32,568 nt of DNA from a virus: IMG/VR virus record IMGVR_UViG_3300037963_005450, positions 83,396-115,963 of that record. The stretch is one strand, 5' to 3'. A model generated the notes under the pieces. It was not told the DNA's origin. It saw only the letters and a program-made list of their open reading frames with translations, and searched no databases. Below are positions 13,487 through 21,001 of the stretch, piece by piece. How positions within the stretch are numbered: the stretch's first letter is position 1; every line of letters starts with the position of its first letter. Both the position numbers and the translations under genes were made by a program.

Positions 13487-14023
13487 ATGATAAATACTAA
13501 AAATAAAAGCATGACTCCAGCAGAACGCAAAGAAAAAGTCAATAAATTAAGAGAAGAGCATGAAGATTACTTTCAAAAAGAAGGTAAAATAAATGCTCTA
13601 TATATACCAAAGATGGCTTATAGGCCACCGGGAAAAGATGAATTGCATGTAAGCTTTTTTCCAAGTGAATTTGAAAAAGAACAAGATATTTATACAGAAT
13701 TTGTTAGTATAAATTATGAATCAGAAGATCCAAAGAGAACTCTTTATCTTTTACATAAAAATTTACACTGGAAAGAAGAGTATGAAGCAATTGTAAGTAA
13801 TTCAGGATTTGAAAGACATATTGTTCCTGTATCTGAGTTAACTATCATTAATGATATTAACACCAGGAATCCAAAAAAAGTAGAATCTATAATAGAAGAT
13901 TTTGCTGATCTTCCTAATCCAGATGAAACTGCAGAAGATTCTAATTTAATTCAAAAATTAGATAGAATTGCTAATTCATTAGATAAAATAGCTGAAATAT
14001 TAACAATAAATAATTTAAAATAA
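13487..14023 (+). CDS. Hypothetical protein, 178 aa
   Basis: A basic helical start (SMTPAERKEKVNKLREEHED) leads to a beta-rich middle, and the C-terminus is acidic then coiled-coil (LIQKLDRIANSLDKIAEILT). No family is recognised. Placed between DnaB and the Sak4-like ATPase and coupled to the latter by TAATG, it is probably part of the replication or recombination machine. Confidence 0.6.
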   Translation: MINTKNKSMTPAERKEKVNKLREEHEDYFQKEGKINALYIPKMAYRPPGKDELHVSFFPSEFEKEQDIYTEFVSINYESEDPKRTLYLLHKNLHWKEEYEAIVSNSGFERHIVPVSELTIINDINTRNPKKVESIIEDFADLPNPDETAEDSNLIQKLDRIANSLDKIAEILTINNLK

Positions 14024-14706
14024 TGGCAGAAAGTACATTAATTATTGCAGAATCAGGAAGTGGTAAATCTACTTCAATCAGGAATTTAAATCCTGAAGAA
14101 ACATTTATTATAAATATTGCAAACAAACCCTTACCATTTAAAGGATGGAAAAAAAATTATACTTTAATTAATAAAGAAAATCCAAATGGTAATATGACGG
14201 CAGCATCTAGTGCTCCTGGGATTATAAAAGCAATGAGACATGTTAATGATAAGATGCCTCATATTAAAACATTAGTAATTGATGATTGGCAATATATGTC
14301 TAGTTTTGAATACTTTGACAGAGCAACAGAAAAAGGATATGATAAATTTACTCAAATAGCTACCAACCTAGCACAGGTTGCAAAATTTCCAAAAGATTTG
14401 AGAGATGACTTATATATATTTTTCTTAACTCATTCAGAGGAATCAACAGATATAAATGGACACAGAAAAGTTAAAGCAAAAACTGTTGGGAAAATGATAG
14501 ATAATGCATTAACTTTGGAAGGTCTTTTTTCAATTGTACTTTTTGGTAAAGTACGTAAAAATGATGATGGTACTCTTGACTATGGTTTTGAAACACAAAC
14601 TAATGGAGAGAATACATGTAAATCACCAATGGGAATGTTTGAAGATCAATTCATTCCAAATGACCTTGAATATGTCATAAAGCATATAGAGGAATATAAT
14701 AAATAA
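14023..14706 (+). CDS. Sak4-like RecA-fold ATPase, 227 aa
   Basis: Walker A is AESGSGKS (residues 9-16) near the very N-terminus, followed by a Walker B-like TLVIDDWQYM and a helix-rich region with FFLTHSEES. Small RecA-core phage ATPases (Sak4, AAA_24 type) have this layout and promote single-strand annealing with a partner SSB. The next gene looks like such an SSB, which supports the call. No linker or C-terminal accessory domain is seen. Confidence 0.75.
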   Translation: MAESTLIIAESGSGKSTSIRNLNPEETFIINIANKPLPFKGWKKNYTLINKENPNGNMTAASSAPGIIKAMRHVNDKMPHIKTLVIDDWQYMSSFEYFDRATEKGYDKFTQIATNLAQVAKFPKDLRDDLYIFFLTHSEESTDINGHRKVKAKTVGKMIDNALTLEGLFSIVLFGKVRKNDDGTLDYGFETQTNGENTCKSPMGMFEDQFIPNDLEYVIKHIEEYNK

Positions 14707-14731
14707 TTATTAATCAAAAAAAAAGTAACTT

Positions 14732-15409
14732 ATGTTAAACACTAAGGACATGACCGTTGGGAGCGGCAAGACTAAACCAGTAATTAGTGCTGGTAATCAC
14801 GTTGTTAAAATTAATTCTGTTAATTTTGATCAAACGCCATATGATGCAGAAGCATATAATATTACATTAAATGTAGAAACTGAACCAGTAGGTGGTGAGT
14901 TTGAAGGATTTTTAGTTGATGTTAATAATCCTAATGGGCCAAGATATCAAGGTCAAGTAGGTAGAGTGAGATTTTCTCCTTACCCTTATAAAGATGCTAC
15001 ACTTCCATCTGGAAGAGAAATTAGCAGAGATCAAGAAGTTTTAAAAGCTATGGTTTATCTTTCAGAAACTGTAGGTAAAAGAAATGAACTTGATGCAATT
15101 GAAGCTCAAACTATTGAGGAGTTTATGGTATCTGCAAATAATATCTTGTCTGGTGATACATACATTAATGCATGTATTGGTGGAAAAGAATGGGAAAATA
15201 AAGAAGGTTATACAAACCAAGATTTATTTTTACCAAGAATGTCTAAGGATGGTATTCCTTTAGAAGCAGTTGATACTGAAAATTCTAGATTGTTAACTTT
15301 TAATGCAGATAATCATATTATCCCATTAAAAAAGAAAAATTCAGCACCTGCAGCTAATAATTTTGAACCTGTGAGTCAAAATGGTGCAGCAGCTGATTTT
15401 GATCTATAA
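14732..15409 (+). CDS. Single-strand DNA-binding-like protein with acidic tail, 225 aa
   Basis: Begins MLNTKDMTVGSGKTKPVISA, followed by strands typical of DUF669-like phage SSBs (HVVKINSVNFDQTPYDAEAY, then NITLNVETEPVGGEFEGF). The last 25 residues are a flexible Ala/Asn linker ending AAADFDL, an acidic-aromatic tip as in phage SSBs such as T7 gp2.5. It directly follows the Sak4-like ATPase, the usual genetic partner. It would coat single-stranded DNA and recruit replication enzymes. Confidence 0.7.
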   Translation: MLNTKDMTVGSGKTKPVISAGNHVVKINSVNFDQTPYDAEAYNITLNVETEPVGGEFEGFLVDVNNPNGPRYQGQVGRVRFSPYPYKDATLPSGREISRDQEVLKAMVYLSETVGKRNELDAIEAQTIEEFMVSANNILSGDTYINACIGGKEWENKEGYTNQDLFLPRMSKDGIPLEAVDTENSRLLTFNADNHIIPLKKKNSAPAANNFEPVSQNGAAADFDL

Positions 15410-15410
15410 A

Positions 15411-15503
15411 CTATAAGATGTAAGATAAGGCAGTCCTCGTTTTCTGGTGGTACTATTTCTTAATGTAAGGTGGCACAGGACTCATCCCTTACAGCATCTA
15501 TAG
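15411..15503 (+). ncRNA. Structured RNA or leader upstream of the primase gene
   Basis: CTATAAGATGTAAG (15411-15424) pairs with CTTACAGCATCTATAG (15488-15503), about 13 pairs with small bulges, enclosing AGTCCT (15432-15437) / AGGACT (15477-15482). Within it, GGTGGTA (15446-15452) repeats the 5' arm of the following terminator (15526-15532), so it could pair with that terminator's 3' arm as an antiterminator. No known riboswitch class is recognised. Confidence 0.55.
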
Positions 15504-15520
15504 GATTTATAATTAAGAAT

Positions 15521-15562
15521 AGAGAGGTGGTATAATCAACAATACCACTTCTCTTTTTTTTT
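15521..15562 (+). terminator. Very strong Rho-independent terminator
   Basis: AGAGAGGTGGTAT (15521-15533) pairs with ATACCACTTCTCT (15542-15554): 13 pairs with one G-U, followed by nine T. It separates the SSB gene from the primase start at 15577 and may act as an attenuator. Confidence 0.85.
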
Positions 15563-15576
15563 ATTATTTTTGAGAA

Positions 15577-16557
15577 ATGTTTAACACAAAGCAATTAGTT
15601 TTTACTGAAAAAGATGTTCCAAGTAATTGGGTATTTGAATATTATTTAGATCTTCCAGAAAAATTAACTGGTCAAGATGTTAAAATAAAGTCAATATTTA
15701 ATCCTAATGAAAGAACTCCTAGCATGTGCATATTTGTAGATCAAATTAATGCACAATATAAATACAAAGATTTTTCAAGTGGAAAATTTGGTAGTAAAAT
15801 TGATTTAGTAAAAGAACTATTTCATTTGGGTTACCCAGGAGCAGTAGAAAAAATTATTGAGGATTTCAATTCTTTTATAAAAAACAATGAATTCTTAAAT
15901 AGTAATTTTAAAGCTCAGAGTAAGTTTAAAGTTGACTACGTAAAACCAAGAGGTTGGACAGAAGAAGATAAAAACTTTTGGTTAAAATTTAGAATTGGTG
16001 CTACTATGCTTAATAAATATAACGTTAAAGCATTGGAGTATTATAATATGGTAAAGGAAAATGAAGATGGATCTACTGAACTCATAAAAATAAAAGGTTC
16101 TAAGATTTATGGTTATTTTAAGGAAGATGGCTCTATATATAAGATTTATCAACCTGCACAAAAGAAACATAAATTTATAAAAGTATGCATGCATACTCAA
16201 GGATTAGATCAATTAACATATACTGAACCGTATTTAGTAATTACATCTGGTTTAAAAGATGTAATGTCTTTAGATGGAATAGGTTATAATATTGAATTAA
16301 TAGCACCTGATAGTGAAAATACAATGTTAAAACCAATTCTAATTGAGAATTTAAAAAACAAATATGAAAAAGTCATAACTCTTTTTGATAATGATAAAGC
16401 TGGTTTAAAAGCTGTAGAAAAATACAAAGAGATATATGGCATAAATGGTTTTGTTTGTCCTTTAGAAAATGATCCTGCAGAAGCTTTGAATATACATGGA
16501 TTAGATCTATTGCATGAAAAACTAAAACCACTATTACAATTAACATTACGCTTATGA
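15577..16557 (+). CDS. DNA primase with TOPRIM domain, 326 aa
   Basis: Residues 41-90 resemble the primase zinc-domain scaffold (FNPNERTPSM, YKDFSSGKFGSKIDLVKELF) but lack the cysteine ligands. The TOPRIM domain at about 218-285 has LFDNDKAG (Asp271, Asp273). The usual TOPRIM glutamate is replaced: VITSGLKDVMSL has Ser224 where E is expected before G225. It would make primers for the DnaB-PolB fork. The gene follows a structured leader and a terminator, and overlaps the RusA gene by ATGA. Confidence 0.8.
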   Translation: MFNTKQLVFTEKDVPSNWVFEYYLDLPEKLTGQDVKIKSIFNPNERTPSMCIFVDQINAQYKYKDFSSGKFGSKIDLVKELFHLGYPGAVEKIIEDFNSFIKNNEFLNSNFKAQSKFKVDYVKPRGWTEEDKNFWLKFRIGATMLNKYNVKALEYYNMVKENEDGSTELIKIKGSKIYGYFKEDGSIYKIYQPAQKKHKFIKVCMHTQGLDQLTYTEPYLVITSGLKDVMSLDGIGYNIELIAPDSENTMLKPILIENLKNKYEKVITLFDNDKAGLKAVEKYKEIYGINGFVCPLENDPAEALNIHGLDLLHEKLKPLLQLTLRL

Positions 16558-16919
16558 AATGGTTTATACCGGGGAATGTTCCCTCAAGTAAAAATGGAAG
16601 AAGATGGACAGGTAAATACTTTATATCAAGTAAAACTGTAATGAAATATAGGAAAGATACAAAATCCTATTATCAGAAATATGCTGAAGAATTCAAAAAA
16701 GAATTAGAAAAGCATAATCTACCTGCTAAAATATCATTCACTTTTATAAGAGGTACAAGACACAAGTTTGATTATATTAATCCCGCACAAACAGTGCAAG
16801 ATGATATGGTTACACACGGTTGGATTGAAGATGATAATTGTAATTTCATAATTCCTACATTTAAAGAGTATCAATACAATAAAGAAAATCCAGGAGTAAT
16901 AATAGAAATTATAAAATAA
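16554..16919 (+). CDS. rusA: RusA-like Holliday junction resolvase, 121 aa
   Basis: The N-terminus MKWFIPGNVPSSKNGRRWTG matches the RusA opening (P..K...R). The catalytic region HKFDYINPAQTVQDDMVTHG followed by WIEDDNCNFI matches the RusA pattern RxDxDN..K...D.L...G...DD, with the conserved Asp residues (Asp in FDY, DD in QDDM, DD in IEDDN). At 121 aa it has the expected length. It would cut four-way junctions before packaging. Confidence 0.85.
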   Translation: MKWFIPGNVPSSKNGRRWTGKYFISSKTVMKYRKDTKSYYQKYAEEFKKELEKHNLPAKISFTFIRGTRHKFDYINPAQTVQDDMVTHGWIEDDNCNFIIPTFKEYQYNKENPGVIIEIIK

Positions 16920-16922
16920 AGG

Positions 16923-17060
16923 ATGAGTAAAACAAAGAAATGTAATTGGTGTAATAAAAGAAAAAAAGTAGATAGTATTTACCAACTTGGCAAATACCCA
17001 AAGGATAATAAAAATTATAACATTTGTGTTGATTGCAATACAGAAAAAGAAATAGTTTAA
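16923..17060 (+). CDS. Small zinc-finger protein, 45 aa
   Basis: MSKTKKCNWCNKRKKVDSIY continues to NICVDCNTEKEIV, giving two CxxC pairs 21 residues apart, a complete four-cysteine zinc site. It lies three bases after RusA and just before the next gene. Codon use matches its neighbours. It probably binds nucleic acid or a partner enzyme. Confidence 0.65.
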   Translation: MSKTKKCNWCNKRKKVDSIYQLGKYPKDNKNYNICVDCNTEKEIV

Positions 17061-17076
17061 AACCAAAAAAAAATGT

Positions 17077-17514
17077 ATGAAAAAAAAGTCTTCTGATAAT
17101 ACTAAGATATTATCATTAGAAGAATGGAAATCATTAATGGCTTTACTTAATGCTGAAGATGAGGACCGTCAAATTGCATATTCCAATATCCGCAATTGGA
17201 ACTTAGATATAATGTATCACATGTTATTGATAAAAGTTTTAAGATATTCTCATAGACGTTTATTTATGGATGAATTTAGAATTCAGTCGGATAGTATAAA
17301 AAATATATATAGAGAAACTGATGAGTTTAAATTTTATGATCTTCAACACGGCACAGGATCATGGGAAAAAGTTTTAAATGTCATAAAATCTTTACTTAAA
17401 AAAAGAGATAAAGATTTTGGTGATTCTATATTGGCTATTGTAGAGTATGAAATGGGAAACATAAAACCACAAAGACTTGAAATAGAAAATTATTTCAAAA
17501 ATTTAAGAATATGA
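17077..17514 (+). CDS. Hypothetical helical protein, 145 aa
   Basis: Basic start MKKKSSDNTKILSLEEWKSL, then mainly helices with an aromatic patch (FKFYDLQHGTGSWEKVLNVI). No family is recognised. ATG 17077 is used because the nearer ATG at 17073 leads to a stop after seven codons. It has the TTTAAAACCAAAA leader and overlaps the metallopeptidase/VWA gene by ATGA, so it is likely part of that module. Confidence 0.6.
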   Translation: MKKKSSDNTKILSLEEWKSLMALLNAEDEDRQIAYSNIRNWNLDIMYHMLLIKVLRYSHRRLFMDEFRIQSDSIKNIYRETDEFKFYDLQHGTGSWEKVLNVIKSLLKKRDKDFGDSILAIVEYEMGNIKPQRLEIENYFKNLRI

Positions 17515-18674
17515 TAAATATAGCAGATACTGTTGCAAAAACAGTTAAAAATTTAATTTTAGAAGAGCCCTTTTACGGGCTTTTTCTTATTGGTCTTAAT
17601 AAGACTTATAGAAAAGATCTGCCAACAGCAGGTGTAAGTAAAAATGGCATTGGTGTTCAGCTAGCAATTAATCCTGAATTTTATCAGGAATTAAATAGTA
17701 GACAGCAAGTTGGTTTATTAAAACATGAAATATTACATGTATCATTTGGTCATTTAGGAATGAGAGATTTATATCCAGATAAAAAGTTATTTAATATAGC
17801 TGCAGATTTAGAAATAAATCAATATATAAAGTCTGATGATCTTCCTCCAGGAGGATTGACTTTAGATACATTTCCTGAATTAAAGCTTCCACAAAGAGCG
17901 GGTACAAATAAGTATTATAGCTTACTTGAAGAAGCATGTAAAGATAAAACATGTCCTTCTCTTGATTCTTTATTGGGTCAAATGGATGGTGATTCACAAT
18001 ATGATCATGTAACATGGGATGAATTTGATGAACTAAATGAAGCTGATAAAAAGTTAATTCAAAAACAAATTGAACATCAACTTAAAGAAACAGCTGAACA
18101 AACACAAAAGAGATGTGGACATATTCCAGGTGAATTAGCTGATTTAATTGAAAGATTACTTCATGTTGAACCACCAAAATTTGACTGGAAAGGATATCTC
18201 AGAAGATTTATTGGAAATTCTACAATAAGCTATACAAAAAAGATGCGTAGAAAGTTTAATAAAAGATATGTAGAAAATCCTGGCTTAAAAGTTAAGTTTA
18301 AAAATCATATTTGTGTTGGTGTAGATACATCAGGTTCTGTATCCAATGAAGAATTAAAAGAATTTATGAATGAATTATGTCATATGCATAAAACTGGTCA
18401 TAAGATTACAGTTGTACAGTGTGATACAAACATAAATTCAGTAGAAGATTTTAATCCAAGAAAGGATTGGGAAATTAAAGGTAGAGGTGGTACATCATTT
18501 CAACCTGTAATAGATCATTACAATGATAAAAAACGTGCATATACGGCACTTATATATTTAACAGATGGTGAAGCTTATGCTCCAGAAAACTGTCCAAAAA
18601 ATACTCTTTGGGTTCACAGTTCTCGTTGTAGCATAAATGATAGTTTACCAGGACAAAAAATACAATTAAATTAA
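17511..18674 (+). CDS. Metallopeptidase-like / VWA domain protein (DUF2201 type), 387 aa
   Basis: The N-terminal half contains KHEILHVSFGH (residues 71-81), a HExxH zinc site, with the following NIAADLEINQYI typical of this family. The C-terminal half is a VWA-like domain with a MIDAS: DTSGS (272-276), GGT (326-328) and LTDGE (350-354). This two-part layout matches DUF2201 proteins, which are coded beside MoxR-type AAA ATPases, exactly as here. The pair is thought to assemble or remodel protein or metal-containing targets. It may act on a phage or host complex; the substrate is unknown. Confidence 0.8.
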   Translation: MINIADTVAKTVKNLILEEPFYGLFLIGLNKTYRKDLPTAGVSKNGIGVQLAINPEFYQELNSRQQVGLLKHEILHVSFGHLGMRDLYPDKKLFNIAADLEINQYIKSDDLPPGGLTLDTFPELKLPQRAGTNKYYSLLEEACKDKTCPSLDSLLGQMDGDSQYDHVTWDEFDELNEADKKLIQKQIEHQLKETAEQTQKRCGHIPGELADLIERLLHVEPPKFDWKGYLRRFIGNSTISYTKKMRRKFNKRYVENPGLKVKFKNHICVGVDTSGSVSNEELKEFMNELCHMHKTGHKITVVQCDTNINSVEDFNPRKDWEIKGRGGTSFQPVIDHYNDKKRAYTALIYLTDGEAYAPENCPKNTLWVHSSRCSINDSLPGQKIQLN

Positions 18675-18678
18675 AATT

Positions 18679-19941
18679 ATGGCACAAGTAAATTTAAACA
18701 TTGATGAATTAAAAGGTTTTGTAAATCACATAGTACAAAACAATAGATTTTTACAAGAGCAAGGAAAACTTCCTGTAGCAATTGAAGTAGTAGGTGAATC
18801 AGGAATTGGTAAAACATCTACAGTAATGGAATTAGCAAAAGAAAACAACTTAGATTGTGTAAAATTAAATTTAGCACAAATTGAAGAGTTAGGTGATCTT
18901 GTTGGATTTCCTGTAAGACAATTCCAAATGTATAAAGAAAAGAAAGTAGCAGGTAAACCTGGTGATCTTAATTATACTGCAGCACAAAAAGCTGCTGCTT
19001 CTGCTCAAGTAGCAAATGCAACCATAACCAAAAAAGTTGGGCAATGGGTTGATGAACTTGCTGTTGAAGAGTATTTAAAGCAAGGTTGGAAAGTTACCGG
19101 TAAGAATAGAATGTCTTATTGTGCTCCTAACTGGATTGCTGATGTAAAAAAAGGTGGTATGTTAATCTTAGATGATTGGAACAGAGCTGATCAAAGATTT
19201 GTTCAAGCTGTTATGGAATTAGTAGATAGACAAACTTATATATCTTGGTCTTTACCAAAAGATTGGCATATTGTTTTAACTGCAAATCCAGATAATGGAG
19301 ATTACATGGTAAACTCTATTGATGCTGCACAAAAAACAAGATTTATTTCTGCTAATCTTAAATTTGATGTAGAAGTATGGGCTCGTTGGGCAGAAGAAGC
19401 AGGTATTGATACAAGATGTATTAACTTTTTGTTATTACATCCTGAGTTAGTTACTCAAGAAACTAATGCAAGATCTATTACCAGCTTTTTTAATTCTATA
19501 TCTAGTTTTGAGTCATTTGAAGATAATCTTCCTATGATTCAATTGATTGGAGAAGGATCTGTTGGTGATGAATTTGCATCTATGTTTACCACATTTATCA
19601 ATAACAAATTAGATAAGTTAGTAACACCTAAAGATTTATTAACTCATGATAATGAGCAATATATTTTAGGAGAATTAACTTCTTGCATAGGTAAAGATGA
19701 TAACTATCGTGCAGATATTGCATCAACTCTTGCAACAAGGTTGGCTAACTTCTCTGTAGTATATTCTAAAGAGAATACTATTACTCAGAAGATAACTGAC
19801 AGATTGGAAAAACTTTGTACAAAAGATTATTTTACAAATGATCTAAAGTATTTAGTAGTAAGAACAATTTTTAATGGTAACAAAAATAAGTTTAATAAAC
19901 TTATGATGAAACCAGAAATAATTAAAATGACAATGAAATAA
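18679..19941 (+). CDS. MoxR-like AAA+ ATPase, 420 aa
   Basis: Walker A is GESGIGKT (residues 39-46), Walker B GGMLILDDWNRAD (159-171), sensor 1 TANPDNGDY (201-209), and an arginine-finger region DAAQKTRF (215-222). The long insertion between Walker A and B and the NRAD motif fit the MoxR clade. It works with a VWA partner, here the gene just upstream, to remodel a target using ATP. It is followed after one base by the 352-aa gene, so four genes appear to form one module. Confidence 0.85.
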   Translation: MAQVNLNIDELKGFVNHIVQNNRFLQEQGKLPVAIEVVGESGIGKTSTVMELAKENNLDCVKLNLAQIEELGDLVGFPVRQFQMYKEKKVAGKPGDLNYTAAQKAAASAQVANATITKKVGQWVDELAVEEYLKQGWKVTGKNRMSYCAPNWIADVKKGGMLILDDWNRADQRFVQAVMELVDRQTYISWSLPKDWHIVLTANPDNGDYMVNSIDAAQKTRFISANLKFDVEVWARWAEEAGIDTRCINFLLLHPELVTQETNARSITSFFNSISSFESFEDNLPMIQLIGEGSVGDEFASMFTTFINNKLDKLVTPKDLLTHDNEQYILGELTSCIGKDDNYRADIASTLATRLANFSVVYSKENTITQKITDRLEKLCTKDYFTNDLKYLVVRTIFNGNKNKFNKLMMKPEIIKMTMK

Positions 19942-19942
19942 A

Positions 19943-21001
19943 ATGGCAAAAAAAACTGTATATCAAGATTTTGATGCAGATGCACTTGATCATTTTGGTT
20001 TGGATGAAGCTCCTGTAATGGGAGTTTCATCATCAAACTTTGATTTTAATAAAGTGCTAGTATCAGAGTCTGAAGCAACATATAATAAAGTAATAGATAT
20101 AATAGAAAATAATACCTCTACAAATTTTACAAACTGTAAAAAAGCTTTTGTTTTACCTATGTCACCTATGTCTTTAGATAGGATAAAAGCTGCATGTAAA
20201 GAACATAAAATAACCGTTACAAATGATTATGAATTAGCGGATATGATTATTGTTCATGATAATTTCTTCAAAGGTTTAAGAAATGGAGAAAAAATTTCAA
20301 ATAGTCTTATGACATTTAAATTATGGAATTTTGAAACAATTTCAAGTTTTAATAATCCTAGCTTCCTTTCTTCTTTTGATAAGGCTAATGAATGGATTAA
20401 AAATCATGGAGAAATAATTTATGATCAAAAAATGGAAGAATATACTTCTTCTCATAAACATAACAGAGGAAGTGATTGTTATGATGTTTGGTGTTTTACA
20501 GGATTAGGAATTAATCTTGCATATAAAATAGATCAAGGAGATGTTACAGCTGTAGCAATTGATGATTTATTAATGACATCTGCTACAGTTACTCCTTTTA
20601 CAGAAGAGTTAGGTAAATTACTTTCAAGCCAAATACAAAGTTATAATGATGAAGACAGTGAGTTAGCTGGAAAATTACTTCCAACCATTGATCCAACCGG
20701 TGTAGAACATTTATTTTGGGAATTTGTTCATCAAGTTGATTCTAGAATATATAAATTCAATAGAAATAAAGATGTTCAATATTGGTTAAATAAAGTTGAT
20801 TGGGGTAAATACAAATATGAAAGTGCTGAAGAGTTAATTACCAGACTTCATGAAGAAAATAATCTTAATTCAGAGAAGTTCCGTTATCTTGAACCTCAAG
20901 TGAGGAAGGATATTCATATTAGTAATAGGGATTTATATGTATTTAAAGTATCTGTAAAACCTGAGTATCGTAAATATTTAAAACCAATTGAAAATGACTA
21001 A
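19943..21001 (+). CDS. Hypothetical protein of the MoxR-VWA module, 352 aa
   Basis: Acidic N-terminus (DFDADALDHFGLDEAPVMG), then an alpha/beta segment KKAFVLPMSPMSLDRIKAAC followed by ITVTNDYELADMIIVHD that resembles one in the next gene (VDLLKEKYNLSVTRNKDKAD). Later parts are helical with no enzyme motif. It is probably an adaptor or substrate-recognition subunit; that is inference from its position directly after the AAA ATPase. Confidence 0.65.
   Translation: MAKKTVYQDFDADALDHFGLDEAPVMGVSSSNFDFNKVLVSESEATYNKVIDIIENNTSTNFTNCKKAFVLPMSPMSLDRIKAACKEHKITVTNDYELADMIIVHDNFFKGLRNGEKISNSLMTFKLWNFETISSFNNPSFLSSFDKANEWIKNHGEIIYDQKMEEYTSSHKHNRGSDCYDVWCFTGLGINLAYKIDQGDVTAVAIDDLLMTSATVTPFTEELGKLLSSQIQSYNDEDSELAGKLLPTIDPTGVEHLFWEFVHQVDSRIYKFNRNKDVQYWLNKVDWGKYKYESAEELITRLHEENNLNSEKFRYLEPQVRKDIHISNRDLYVFKVSVKPEYRKYLKPIEND

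Noticed and set aside
15565-15572. TATTTTTG as a promoter for the primase
   Set aside because: It matches TAnnTTTG but lies four bases before the ATG, so transcription would start inside the gene.
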